Shown here: in pieces, positions 26,125 to 35,129 of the stretch
Position numbering within the stretch: the first letter of the stretch is position 1
Layout of the letters: each line of letters opens with the position of its first letter
Source of the DNA: Clostridiaceae bacterium UBA6110
GTDB taxonomy: Bacteria > Bacillota > Clostridia > Clostridiales > Clostridiaceae
DNA length: 64,000 nucleotides
Assembly: GCA_002428415.1 (NCBI GenBank)
Contig: DIWI01000082.1
Location: 1 to 64,000, forward strand
Direction: 5' to 3'
Made by a program: the position numbers and the translations under genes
Notes under the pieces: generated by a model
What the model was told of the DNA's origin: nothing
Databases searched by the model: none
The model's input: only the letters and a program-made list of their open reading frames with translations

Positions 26125-26967
26125 ATGGATGTGGAATATATGGATATATTGAGAAAGATAGAAAAATTCGTGAGCCGTTTCGCTGTAAGGGGCCTCATGA
26201 AATACATAGTGATACTTACAGGTGCGGTGTTCTTCCTTGACTTGCCAATGGCGGGCAGACTGTCTCAGATGATGTATCTGGACAGGGACCTTGTCCTTTC
26301 AGGACAGGTATGGAGGCTTCTGACCTTCGTGTTCGTACCGGAAAGCTCAGGCTTCTTCACCATAATCACACTTATCTTCTACTATTGGATAGGTAATGTG
26401 CTGGAAATGGTATGGGGAACCAACAGGTTCAATACATACTACTTCCTCGGAGTGCTGTTCACAGCCATTGGCGGTATGATACTTGGATTCACAACTATCT
26501 ACTATGTCAACCTTTCCCTGTTCCTGGCTTATGCGGCATTTTTCCCTGAGAACACTGTATACGTAATGTTTGTTCTCCCGGTAAAGATGAAGTACCTGGC
26601 TGCATTCCAGATGCTCTACCTGTTGTACCAGATAGTCGCAGTTCCAAGCATAGCCCTGAAGGTTGCAATAGTATTGTCCATACTCAATTTCCTTCTCTTC
26701 TTTGGTCCTGAGTATCTTAGGAAGTCCAGAAGAAGCGTAAGGACCTCAAAGATGAGGAAGGACCTGGATTCCTTTACCAGGCAGAAGACAGCATCAATGC
26801 ACAAATGCACAGTATGCGGCGTTACCGAGAAGGATGATCCTGATATGGACTTCAGGTACTGCTCAAAGTGTGAAGGACATTTCGAGTATTGTGAAAAGCA
26901 CATACTCGAGCATGAGCACAGGTCAAACGTGATAAACCTGTCTGAGAAGAAAAAGAAGATAAACTGA
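26125..26967 (+). CDS. Rhomboid-like membrane protein with C-terminal zinc ribbon, probably inactive
   Basis: The 280-residue protein has a rhomboid-like core of six helices (about residues 20-200) with the WRLLTFVFVP and family-like YYWIGNVLEMVWG segments. The catalytic GxSG is replaced (YVNLSLFLAYA) and no catalytic His is evident in the last helix. It is therefore probably a pseudoprotease. The cytosolic tail holds a Cys/His cluster, CTVCG ... YCSKCEGHFEYCEKH (about 229-260), likely a zinc-binding module. The start could be 26125 or 26140, and ribosome sites are weak for both. A role in membrane protein handling is inference. Confidence 0.78.
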   Translation: MDVEYMDILRKIEKFVSRFAVRGLMKYIVILTGAVFFLDLPMAGRLSQMMYLDRDLVLSGQVWRLLTFVFVPESSGFFTIITLIFYYWIGNVLEMVWGTNRFNTYYFLGVLFTAIGGMILGFTTIYYVNLSLFLAYAAFFPENTVYVMFVLPVKMKYLAAFQMLYLLYQIVAVPSIALKVAIVLSILNFLLFFGPEYLRKSRRSVRTSKMRKDLDSFTRQKTASMHKCTVCGVTEKDDPDMDFRYCSKCEGHFEYCEKHILEHEHRSNVINLSEKKKKIN

Positions 26968-26971
26968 TGAT

Positions 26972-27008
26972 AAATGCGGGGGTGCCTATTATGGTGCGTC
27001 CGCATTTT
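26972..27008 (+). terminator. Probable terminator after the rhomboid-like gene
   Basis: AAATGCGG/CCGCATTT stem with a long (~20 nt) loop that can partly pair (GGTGCC ... GGTGC is not complementary), then TTTT. Moderate support. Confidence 0.5.
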
Positions 27009-27169
27009 CGCAAACAGGCCAGGACTTCAGGAAATAAGAGGAAGTCGAAGGAAACGAGCAGCCGATGCCATGGAATGGCTTATGAAAATGGTAATTTAAG
27101 CATGTAAAGGTGCCAGAGCGGCCATTTTCGTTTATAATGTAAACTATAGAACCTTTTAGGAGGATAATC

Positions 27170-29551
27170 ATGAAGAAGTACGGACTTTCAAGCAAGGACA
27201 AGACCAGCCAGGTCAAGCTCAACAAATTGAATGTTTCGGGCAACATATGCGGAGAATATGTGGAATACACGATCTCCCAATATTTCAGAAACACTACGGG
27301 AGAGAACATCGAAGGGACTTACAGCTTCCCGGTCCCGACAACCTCAATTCTGACAGGCTTCGAGGTGGAGCTTGGCGGAAGGAACCTGAAGGCGGAGGTA
27401 GAGTCAAGGGACGAGGTCCTTAAGATACAGGAGGAAGCTCATCAGGGAGGAATAAATTCCATCACTCTTGAGCAGAGCGGTGACGACTATTTTACTATAA
27501 GGATAGGAAACATCCTTCCAAATGAGAAGGTAGTCATAAGGATTACCTATATGGACCAGCTTATCTATGAGGATAACACACTGAAGCTCATGATACCGAG
27601 GGTTGTTGATCCTGTCTACAACGACGGAGAGGCAGATGAGGAAGGGGAGACTGAGTTCTACCTGAGCCTTCTCATCGAATCCTTCGGAAAGCTTGATATC
27701 AAATCTCCAAGCCACAAGATAAAGGTGGAGAGGGAGGATGACACGCTTTCCAAGGTAACAGCAGGAAATGACCAGAACCTTGACCATGATTTCATACTGA
27801 ACCTCAAGGAACTGAAGCCGCTCAGCGCATCAGGAATGGGGTACAGCTACTATGAGGATGAAGAGGAGAAGGCCATTCTAATGCTCAGGCTGACACCAAG
27901 GCTTCCTGAAGTAAAGGAAATCAAGGATACCAACTACGATTTCCTTCTGGACATATCGACGTCGATGAACGGATTCAAGCTTGAAGAGGCGAAGAACTCA
28001 ATAATCATCGCACTGAGGAGCCTTGAAGAAGGGGATACGTTCAACATCATGGCCTTCAACTCAGAGCTGTATAAGTTTTCCCCTCACGGCAAGGTAAGGT
28101 ATTCCAAGGAAAACCTGCTGGCTGCTACAGAGTGGATTGAAGCCCTTCAGACTAAAAAGGGCGGATTGGCAATGTTCGATGCGCTGAAGGAATCTCTCAG
28201 GGAGTCCGAGGAGGATGAAGCATCTGTAATATTCCTCTTCACTGATGACATTGTCGAGAACGAGGATGAGATCCTGGACTACGTGAGGTCAAACATCGGA
28301 AACAGCATGATATTCCCATTCGGAATGGATACTGAGGTCAACTCTTTCTTCATAAACAAGCTTGCAGAGCTTGGATACGGCAAGCCGGAATTCATTGATG
28401 AAGGCGAAAGAATTGATGATATCATACTTAGACAGATAAACAGGATATACAATCCGCAGTTTGATGTAACCTCAATAGACTGGGGCGAAATGCAGGTTGA
28501 GAAGACCTATCCCGGAACAATCAGCTACCTTTATGACAGGGAGCCATTTACGATATTTGCCAAGGTCAACGGATATATCGAAGGAAAGGTTACCCTGAAG
28601 GGCGAGGTAGACGGAGAAGACTATACAATGACCATTGACCTTGATAAGCTGGAAATCGAGGAGAATTCCAAGCTCATCGACAAGGTCTGGGCAAGAAAGA
28701 GGATAGAGTCCCTCATAGAGAGGGAAAGGACGATGAGAGGCCACGAAGCGGAGAAAATCAGGGAAGAGATCCTCTGCATCTCCAAGGAATACTCCCTGAT
28801 GTCCAGCGAAACATCCTTCATCATGCTTGAGAAGATTGAGGATCCGGTTCTCGGTATCGGACTCCACAGGATGGTACCCATAGAGATGTCGGAGAACACA
28901 ATGAAGAGCATGGCTAAGGGCTACTTCCTCGATGAAGCCGCATACAGCTTCGAAGTCAACATAAGGGAAAAGATGGCTGAAACCGGACTGACTGCAAAGG
29001 AAGCCAAGAATGCCATAAAGTACGACAGGGACAACCTGCTCAGGGTGCTGGCGAAGAACCAGCAGGCTGACGGTTCATTCCTTGACCTTGGAGAGGAAGA
29101 TGACTCTGTCATCCTTGAAACGACGCTGAGGAGTCTTTTGGCTTTCACTGTCGGATCAGAGACAACTTCATTCTATCTGAACAATATTTCAAAGGCATTC
29201 AGATACACAATGGAATCGCTGCAGAAGGATTCTTCGCTGATTACGGAGAGGAACTACATGCTGCTTAACATCGCTTATTCCCTTGCCGAGGGCAAGAACC
29301 TTATCAAGGAGAGGACAAGGTCCGCACTCGAGAAGGTGGTTGAGAAAACCTCCGACTCCAAGTACATGAAGAGCCTTGAAGAGGTTTCAGAGCTTGTTAG
29401 GGCTGCTACACCAAACCAGATGAAGTTCATAACAGCAGCAACCCTGGACATCTCCAAGTCCTATGTGGAGAATGCAGAGACCATTTTCGAAATGGACATA
29501 AAGAGCAATATAACAAACATAGCGAACATAGCCATAGCGAAGGCTTTGTAG
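27170..29551 (+). CDS. VIT and von Willebrand A domain protein
   Basis: This 793-residue protein has an N-terminal VIT domain (about 10-135; GTYSFPVPTTSILTGFEVELGG and ILPNEKVVIRITYMDQL). A VWA domain follows (about 255-430) with an intact MIDAS start, DISTSM near residue 261. A helical C-terminal half of about 300 residues is unassigned. There is no signal peptide, so it appears cytosolic, unlike the animal inter-alpha-trypsin inhibitors that share the architecture. TAGGAGGATAATC precedes the ATG and a strong terminator follows. Bacterial VIT-VWA proteins are poorly understood; metal-dependent protein binding is the likely role. Confidence 0.9.
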   Translation: MKKYGLSSKDKTSQVKLNKLNVSGNICGEYVEYTISQYFRNTTGENIEGTYSFPVPTTSILTGFEVELGGRNLKAEVESRDEVLKIQEEAHQGGINSITLEQSGDDYFTIRIGNILPNEKVVIRITYMDQLIYEDNTLKLMIPRVVDPVYNDGEADEEGETEFYLSLLIESFGKLDIKSPSHKIKVEREDDTLSKVTAGNDQNLDHDFILNLKELKPLSASGMGYSYYEDEEEKAILMLRLTPRLPEVKEIKDTNYDFLLDISTSMNGFKLEEAKNSIIIALRSLEEGDTFNIMAFNSELYKFSPHGKVRYSKENLLAATEWIEALQTKKGGLAMFDALKESLRESEEDEASVIFLFTDDIVENEDEILDYVRSNIGNSMIFPFGMDTEVNSFFINKLAELGYGKPEFIDEGERIDDIILRQINRIYNPQFDVTSIDWGEMQVEKTYPGTISYLYDREPFTIFAKVNGYIEGKVTLKGEVDGEDYTMTIDLDKLEIEENSKLIDKVWARKRIESLIERERTMRGHEAEKIREEILCISKEYSLMSSETSFIMLEKIEDPVLGIGLHRMVPIEMSENTMKSMAKGYFLDEAAYSFEVNIREKMAETGLTAKEAKNAIKYDRDNLLRVLAKNQQADGSFLDLGEEDDSVILETTLRSLLAFTVGSETTSFYLNNISKAFRYTMESLQKDSSLITERNYMLLNIAYSLAEGKNLIKERTRSALEKVVEKTSDSKYMKSLEEVSELVRAATPNQMKFITAATLDISKSYVENAETIFEMDIKSNITNIANIAIAKAL

Positions 29552-29557
29552 GAATAA

Positions 29558-29598
29558 GCGGATCCAGTTTAGCTTAAGGCCTGACTGGATCCGTTTTT
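29558..29598 (+). terminator. Terminator after the VIT-VWA gene
   Basis: GCGGATCCAGT ... ACTGGATCCG stem followed by five T. It can also stop the convergent gene at 29606. Confidence 0.9.
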
Positions 29599-29605
29599 CA
29601 ATATT

Positions 29606-30085
29606 TTAGATTTCAGGCAGTCTGCAGACATCTACCCAGCCTTTGCTTCCTGAGTAGGTTTCAAGCTCTGGGATCCTGAGACCAATAGCTGAATTGGAGC
29701 TGCCGCATGCCGGATAAACCATATCGAATCTCTTGAGTGATTCATCAAGGAACACTCCGACTCTCTTGTCCTCGATACCGAAGGGACAGACGCCCCCTAC
29801 GGGGTGTGTTGTAAACAGGAGAGCATCCTCTGGGGACAGCATCTTTGCCTTAGTAAGGAATGCCTTCTTGAACTTAGCGCTGTCAATTTTAGTGTCACCT
29901 GCAGTCACAAGCAGAATGCAGCCGTCATCGGAGCCCTTAAGCGCCACTGTCTTGGCAATTCGCTGTGGCTCGGTTCCCAGAGCTTCAGCCGCTGCCTGTA
30001 CAGTCGCAGTCGAGACAGGGAACTCCATTATCCTGTCCTCGATATCATACCTTCTGAAATATTCCTTCACATTTTCAATTCCCAT
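29606..30085 (-). CDS. YbaK/EbsC-type aminoacyl-tRNA deacylase
   Basis: This 159-residue protein hydrolyses misacylated tRNA (Pro- or Cys-tRNA editing type) by family analogy. It shows the RIAKTVALKGSDDGCILLVTAGDTKID core with the conserved Lys, the HPVGGVCPFGI loop and YPACGSSNSAIGLRIPELE near the end. The length is normal for stand-alone members. CTGAAGGAGGAAAC precedes the ATG. Which tRNA is edited cannot be told from sequence alone. Confidence 0.92.
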   Translation of the reverse strand: MGIENVKEYFRRYDIEDRIMEFPVSTATVQAAAEALGTEPQRIAKTVALKGSDDGCILLVTAGDTKIDSAKFKKAFLTKAKMLSPEDALLFTTHPVGGVCPFGIEDKRVGVFLDESLKRFDMVYPACGSSNSAIGLRIPELETYSGSKGWVDVCRLPEI

Positions 30086-30307
30086 TGTTTCCTCCTTCAG
30101 TCAGGTCTTAAAGAACATGATAGCACTTAATCGGATTCAAGGCGTTAAAGACTGATGTTTTTTTCTGAATTGAAATTGAGATGCGCTGAAATTATGATAC
30201 CGGCAAATTTTAACCATTAATGTAGCCAGTATCTGGAATATTATCAATGAGGTCAATCGGATGGATCAACCCTTCAACCTAAGTGCCATGAGAGGACAAA
30301 CGGATAT

Positions 30308-31132
30308 ATGAAAAAACTCACATTAATTGCCTGCGCAGTCGGATTGGCAGTCCATCAGCTGATTGAACATGAAGCGATCAAGCTTGTTGAAAGGACCATA
30401 TCCATAAAAGACCTACCAGCTGACCTTGAGGGCTTTCGGATAGCTCATATATCTGACCTTCACGGCAAACGGTTCGGGAACAGAAACATAAGGCTTGCGA
30501 AGATCATTGACTCATGTGATCCTGATGTGCTTTGCATGACTGGTGATATGGTCAACGGAACCAAGGATGACGGCAGCGCACTGACTGAACTTCTTATGAA
30601 TCTTAGAGGGAAATATCCCAGGCTTTATGTTTCCGGAAACCATGAGAACAGGAGCATATGGCTCAGTGAAAAGGCGAATCGGGACAGGCTTTCGGAAGAC
30701 CTTGAGATGTATGGTACAGAAATCCTTGACGGCAGGTCGTACTGTATTGAAGGATTGCCCATATGCTTTCATGGGATGAAGGATTCAAGGGACAAACACC
30801 TGAAGCTTCATGAAGTAATGGGGCCTAAGAGGGATGGAGCGCAGAACATCGCTCTGATCCACAGACCTTCAAGATTTGAAGCTGCAGCCAAGGCCGGGTA
30901 TGACCTCATACTGTCCGGCCATATACACGGAGGAGTAGTAAGGATCCCTTTTGCTGGAGGACTGCTTTCACCTGACAAAGTTCTCTTTCCAAGGTACGAC
31001 AAAGGTATATTCCATGACTTTGGCTCTGCTCTCTGCATCACCTCCGGTCTTGGAAATACCAGGGTTTACCCAAAGCTTATGAACAGGCCTGAGGTTGTGC
31101 TGATCAGACTGGTGTCTGGTGAAGCAAAGTAA
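30308..31132 (+). CDS. Calcineurin-like metallophosphoesterase
   Basis: The 274-residue protein has an N-terminal hydrophobic segment (about 1-18), then the metal-binding motifs in order: AHISDLHG (about 48), LCMTGDMVN (about 79), SGNHENRS (about 112) and SGHIHGGVVRIPF (about 202). This pattern matches the YkuE/YaeI group, some of which act on lipid-linked phosphates. The start has only a weak ribosome site (GAGAGGAC). It shares a bidirectional terminator with the TPR gene. Substrate is not determined. Confidence 0.9.
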   Translation: MKKLTLIACAVGLAVHQLIEHEAIKLVERTISIKDLPADLEGFRIAHISDLHGKRFGNRNIRLAKIIDSCDPDVLCMTGDMVNGTKDDGSALTELLMNLRGKYPRLYVSGNHENRSIWLSEKANRDRLSEDLEMYGTEILDGRSYCIEGLPICFHGMKDSRDKHLKLHEVMGPKRDGAQNIALIHRPSRFEAAAKAGYDLILSGHIHGGVVRIPFAGGLLSPDKVLFPRYDKGIFHDFGSALCITSGLGNTRVYPKLMNRPEVVLIRLVSGEAK

Positions 31133-31177
31133 ACCAGGCGGGTAAGACAAGTCAGATGGTTAGGAATATTTGACAAT

Positions 31178-31204
31178 AAAAAAAGTCCGATTCCGGACTT
31201 TTTT
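31178..31204. terminator. Bidirectional terminator
   Basis: AAAAAAAGTCCG-ATT-CGGACTTTTTT is symmetrical, with an A run on one side and a T run on the other. It serves both the metallophosphoesterase and the convergent TPR gene. Confidence 0.92.
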
Positions 31205-31230
31205 CAATGTCTTGGTTATCCTCTATGCAA

Positions 31231-32139
31231 TTATTCTTCGTTCTTGGATTCTTCAGATTCCTCAACGATTTCTTCAGCTGCTGATGTTTCGGTTTCTTCC
31301 GAAGGCGATGCCAGGTCTATGCCTTTGTCTGCAGCATCAGATTTGAATTCTTCATACTTTTCAGCGATTGCAGAATCTGTGATGTTCGACAGGAAGGATG
31401 CCTTGAGCTTTGTGGCCCTTTCAAACATTTCATTTGCCTTATGCCATTCACCCTTGTTCCAGAGAATAAGTCCATAGTAGTAGAGGGCTTCAGGGAACCT
31501 GACTGTATCTGAGATATCCTCATAGATAGCTTCAGCCTTGTCATGCTCTCCTAGGAAATAGTAGGTTTCTGCAAGATTGTCAGCTATTACCGCATCGCTC
31601 TTGTTGAACTCATGTGCTTCAGTGTTGACTGCCAGGGATTTCTCCAGGTCGCCTTTGGACATGAGGAGGTATCCAAGTATCTGGTATACTCCGGTATTCT
31701 TGAATTCTTCCTTGGACTTTTCAACCATTTCGATGGCTTCGTCGAACCGTCCCTGTTTCCATCTGAGTATTGCAAGGTTAAGTATCGTGCTCTGCTTAAG
31801 TCTGGGATCCCTGTCAACTTCTTCAGAAGCCTTGACAAGGTAGTGCTCTGCTTCCTCAATGTTGCCATTCCTGAGCAGCAGGAAGCCATAGCTTGAGACT
31901 ATGTTAGGCTTTGTGTTTCTGCTTTCAGAAGCCTTCTTGAACAAGCGGAGCGCTTTGTCCATGTCGCCTCTGTTGTAGGCTTTGCTTCCTGATACGGCGT
32001 AGAACATGGGAAGGTTCTTCCATATGGTAAAAGCCATGTATGCTACAAGGAGGACGTTACCTAGGGCACGGTTTCCTGTGTAGATAAGTGTTACGATTCC
32101 AAGCAGTATTATGATGTCGATCATTGGCAGGTTCTTCAT
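31231..32139 (-). CDS. Membrane-anchored TPR protein
   Basis: ATG at 32139 is preferred to the in-frame GTG at 32154 because GAGG then lies 9 bp upstream. The 302-residue product starts with two hydrophobic helices (about 7-45). Tandem TPR units follow over about 55-255 (AYNRGDMDKALRLFKKA, RWKQGRFDEAIEMVEKS, LLMSKGDLEKSLAVNTEA, YFLGEHDKAEAIYEDI, LWNKGEWHKANEMFERA), ending in an acidic tail rich in Glu and Ser. It is probably a scaffold at the inner face of the membrane. Partners are unknown. Confidence 0.88.
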   Translation of the reverse strand: MKNLPMIDIIILLGIVTLIYTGNRALGNVLLVAYMAFTIWKNLPMFYAVSGSKAYNRGDMDKALRLFKKASESRNTKPNIVSSYGFLLLRNGNIEEAEHYLVKASEEVDRDPRLKQSTILNLAILRWKQGRFDEAIEMVEKSKEEFKNTGVYQILGYLLMSKGDLEKSLAVNTEAHEFNKSDAVIADNLAETYYFLGEHDKAEAIYEDISDTVRFPEALYYYGLILWNKGEWHKANEMFERATKLKASFLSNITDSAIAEKYEEFKSDAADKGIDLASPSEETETSAAEEIVEESEESKNEE

Positions 32140-32215
32140 TGAGAAATTCCTCACTCTTCAATTAATATTTTTCGTTTTTTCCGTCTAAAGGTACTATATC
32201 ATGAGAAGAGGAGAT

Positions 32216-32244
32216 TTTACAGGGATTAATTGTTGTAATATAAT
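32216..32244 (+). promoter_or_regulatory. SigA-type promoter of ppaX
   Basis: TTTACA (32216-32221), a 17-bp spacer and TATAAT (32239-32244), 59 bp before the start codon. Confidence 0.75.
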
Positions 32245-32302
32245 GAGTGGAAAGCAAAGACGCTAAAGATAACTATACAAATTGAAATTCAGGAGATTAT
32301 AT

Positions 32303-32953
32303 ATGATAAAGGCAGTATTCTTTGACCTGGACGGCACCGTCCTTGATACAAACGAGCTTATACTTCAATCCTTCAGGCATGCATTCAATACAAGACTGAA
32401 TATTACTGTGCCTGACGAGACGATACTGACATTTTTCGGAGAACCGCTTCATTACTCCATGTCCAAATACTCGGATGATGTGGAACCTCTTCTTGAGACC
32501 TACAGGGAGTTCAACTGGAAGCACCACGACAGCATGGTGGAGCCATTCCATGGGACAGTCGAAGCATTGAAGGAACTCAGGGAAATGGGTCTGTATCTTG
32601 GAATAATAACCTCTAAAAGAAGAAATGTGGCAATGAAGGGCATAGACCTGTTTGACCTGGCCAAGTATTTCGACGTCATCATCACACCAGAGGATACTGA
32701 GGAACATAAGCCCAAGGCAGGACCTCTGCTCAAGGCCTGCGAGCTTCTGGGAATAGAGGATCCGTCCACTACCATGATGGTGGGGGATTCAACCTATGAT
32801 ATCCTCTGCGGCAAGAACGCCAATGCTTCGACAGTAGCAGTCAGATATTCGAAAATCAGTCTTGACATACTCAAGTCAGTCTCTCCGGATTTCCTTGTGG
32901 ACAGTCTGCTTGAGATTCCTGGAATAGTGAAGGGCTTCCGACAGGAAGCATAA
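32303..32953 (+). CDS. ppaX: HAD-family pyrophosphatase (PpaX-like)
   Basis: ATG at 32303 follows CAGGAGATTATAT; the frame is open upstream to a TTG. The 216-residue length equals that of Bacillus PpaX, as I recall it. HAD motifs are present: FFDLDGTVLDT (motif I), IITSKRR (motif II), KPKAGPLLKA (motif III Lys) and MVGDSTYDILCG (motif IV). PpaX hydrolyses pyrophosphate released by HPr kinase/phosphorylase. No hprK lies beside it here, so a related phosphoglycolate-phosphatase-like role is possible. Confidence 0.82.
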   Translation: MIKAVFFDLDGTVLDTNELILQSFRHAFNTRLNITVPDETILTFFGEPLHYSMSKYSDDVEPLLETYREFNWKHHDSMVEPFHGTVEALKELREMGLYLGIITSKRRNVAMKGIDLFDLAKYFDVIITPEDTEEHKPKAGPLLKACELLGIEDPSTTMMVGDSTYDILCGKNANASTVAVRYSKISLDILKSVSPDFLVDSLLEIPGIVKGFRQEA

Positions 32954-32978
32954 AGGCTGACTGTGACAATCATGAATT

Positions 32979-33021
32979 AAAAAGTTTCCGTAACATTTTA
33001 GGTGTTGCGGAAACTTTTTTA
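32979..33021. terminator. Bidirectional terminator between ppaX and the carboxypeptidase gene
   Basis: AAAAAGTTTCCG ... CGGAAACTTTTTT with a ~16-nt loop and complementary A and T runs on both sides. Confidence 0.92.
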
Positions 33022-33029
33022 ATTGCTTA

Positions 33030-34337
33030 TTACTGCTTGCCTGACCTTGAACTTCTTCCAGCCCTGGACCTTCTGCCCTCGAGCCTTCTCTGTTTAGCCC
33101 TTTTGCGCCTTCTGATGCTGCCGACTACTACGAGCAGTATGAACAGTGATATCAGTAGCAGTGCAAGACCAAGTACAATATAGATTACAAGGTTATCTTT
33201 AAGGATAACGGAGCTTACATCCATTGTCGAAAGCAGGTCTACGTTTTGTCTGCCGGTCCTGTGTATGAGACTTACCGTGCCGACTGTTGTGCCTGCATCT
33301 ACGCTGAACGGGTCAAGGTCCATAAGGGCCACATCCTGCAGCGCTTCCTTGACATTCAGCTCATTGGCGTAATAGGTGAGGCTCTCCTTGGCAACTACTG
33401 GAACCTCCAGTGTCTTCACGGGACCGATCCACCTGAACATCCTGTATTCGAGGGTCATCCTGGTGACTTCCTGCCCCTGGGCGATCTTCACCGACTTTTC
33501 TTCAGCTGCTGATGCCTCTGCCAGGCTGTTGGTGTCTGTAAACACCAGTGTGTTGCCTGCATCGTTCTTTGATTTCAAGTCTACAGTTCCAATTGTTCTG
33601 CCGTCAATGACATAGACTGCTGCAAGGCATCTGCCGGCTTCTTCCGTGTAGCCAGTCTTTCCGAAGACATTGCCGGAAAGTCCGATGTTCTTGTTCTTGC
33701 TTATGACGGTACCAAGAGTCTGGGTCTTGGTCTTAAGGACATATGTGTCCAGGGTTGCCACTTCGCTGATCCAAGGGTCCTTGTAGGCAGCGGTAAGGAG
33801 CAGCATGATGTCGTACGCGGTTGAATAGTGGTCCTTGTCATGAAGCCCGGTGGCATTTACAAAGTGGGTGCTCTTCATGCCAAGCTCTGAAGCCTTTTTG
33901 TTCATGAGATCAGCAAAGCCTTCCACAGTATCTCCGATGTTTATAGCTATAGTTGTGGCAGCATCATTTGCGGAGCCAAGAAGCAATGCGTGCATCAGCT
34001 CATCTGCAGAAATCTCTTCGTTGTTCGCTATCGGCTTAAGGTTGAAATACATGGAGTACGGCACTTCGAGCCTTGCTTCCCTCGGGTATTTCATGTAATC
34101 GAACTTCTTGTTCGAATAATGCTCTGAGAGAAGGAGCGCAGTCATAAGCTTTGTTATGGATGCTGGATACATGGTTTCATCGATGTTCTTGGAGAATATG
34201 ATTTCACCGGTCTGAACATCGAAAGTGATTGCTGAAGAACCGTTGATGTCCGGCATGGAAGCCTTTGCGACCATCGCAGGAATGAGCATCAGGACCAATA
34301 GAAATGAGGCTGTGAGCCTTTTAAGTTTAGTTCCCAT
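33030..34337 (-). CDS. D-alanyl-D-alanine carboxypeptidase (penicillin-binding protein 5 family)
   Basis: This 435-residue secreted enzyme trims the terminal D-Ala from peptidoglycan stem peptides. It has a signal peptide (about 1-27), SxxK at S60-K63 (SITK), SxN at S122-N124 and KTG at K227. A C-terminal transmembrane helix (about 382-405) and a very basic tail (RRRKRAKQRRLEGRRSRAGRSSRSGK) follow. That true helix differs from the amphipathic anchor of classical PBP5. AAGGGGGTCTC precedes the ATG. It resembles the DacF/DacB group of spore formers; the exact paralogue is not decided. Confidence 0.93.
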   Translation of the reverse strand: MGTKLKRLTASFLLVLMLIPAMVAKASMPDINGSSAITFDVQTGEIIFSKNIDETMYPASITKLMTALLLSEHYSNKKFDYMKYPREARLEVPYSMYFNLKPIANNEEISADELMHALLLGSANDAATTIAINIGDTVEGFADLMNKKASELGMKSTHFVNATGLHDKDHYSTAYDIMLLLTAAYKDPWISEVATLDTYVLKTKTQTLGTVISKNKNIGLSGNVFGKTGYTEEAGRCLAAVYVIDGRTIGTVDLKSKNDAGNTLVFTDTNSLAEASAAEEKSVKIAQGQEVTRMTLEYRMFRWIGPVKTLEVPVVAKESLTYYANELNVKEALQDVALMDLDPFSVDAGTTVGTVSLIHRTGRQNVDLLSTMDVSSVILKDNLVIYIVLGLALLLISLFILLVVVGSIRRRKRAKQRRLEGRRSRAGRSSRSGKQ

Positions 34338-34480
34338 GAGACCCCCTTGAATGTATATATATCTGTTTATTATATAATACCATCTGAAGAGGATTTATTG
34401 AAGAAAAAGAGTGACAAACCATGCACCAAAACTTAACACTGTGTTCATAAGACTGAAGTGCACCTTAAGGCTGATATTGT

Positions 34481-34486
34481 TATAAT
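34481..34486 (+). promoter_or_regulatory. Extended -10 box of the NUDIX-ADH operon
   Basis: TATAAT preceded by TGT (TGnTATAAT type), 29 bp before the start codon. No good -35 box is seen, which is usual for extended -10 promoters. Confidence 0.6.
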
Positions 34487-34514
34487 CTACTTATGATGAT
34501 TGGAAGGTGAGACT

Positions 34515-35129
34515 ATGAGACACTTGGAGATCTTCAGGGACAGGGTACCTGAAGCAATTGGCAAGTTCAGGAAATCAGCGGTAATGATAATTGTGGTAGA
34601 AGAGGATGGATTACAGAAGCTTGTGCTAGAAAAAAGGGCACTTACACTGATGAAGCAGCCAGGCGACATCTGCCTGCCGGGCGGTGGCATTGACCCGGGG
34701 GAGACTCCGAGAGAGGCTGCCATCAGGGAGACCAGGGAAGAGCTGGGGCTGACAGATGATGAGATAGATGTAATAGGTCCCATGGACTTCTTCATAAGTC
34801 CGTACGGCCAGATAATGTACCCCTTCGTGGCGAGGACGAAGGTTACCGATTTCTTCTTCAGTCCTTTCGAGGTTGATTCTGTCTTGAAGGTTCCTCTGGA
34901 TTTCTTCATTGAGACGGAGCCCATGCGCTATGACATGGATGTAAGTCCTGAGATAGGGGATGATTTTCCCTATCATCTGATACAGAACGGAAGGCAGTAC
35001 AAATTCTCAAAAGGAATCTCCACACAGTACTTCTACAAGTACCAGGGACATGTCATTTGGGGGTTCACAGCGAGAGTGATAAAAAGCTTCATAGATATAA
35101 TAAGGGAGGATGGGCATGAAGAACTTTGA
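34515..35129 (+). CDS. NUDIX hydrolase, CoA-pyrophosphatase-like
   Basis: ATG at 34515 has GGAAGGTGAG upstream. The 204-residue protein has a full Nudix box, GGIDPGETPREAAIRETREELGL (about 60-82), preceded by QPGDICLPGG, the N-terminal extension typical of the YeaB/NudL (CoA diphosphatase) group. It probably cleaves CoA or a related nucleotide diphosphate. Its last 14 bases overlap the alcohol dehydrogenase start, so the two genes are coupled. Confidence 0.87.
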   Translation: MRHLEIFRDRVPEAIGKFRKSAVMIIVVEEDGLQKLVLEKRALTLMKQPGDICLPGGGIDPGETPREAAIRETREELGLTDDEIDVIGPMDFFISPYGQIMYPFVARTKVTDFFFSPFEVDSVLKVPLDFFIETEPMRYDMDVSPEIGDDFPYHLIQNGRQYKFSKGISTQYFYKYQGHVIWGFTARVIKSFIDIIREDGHEEL

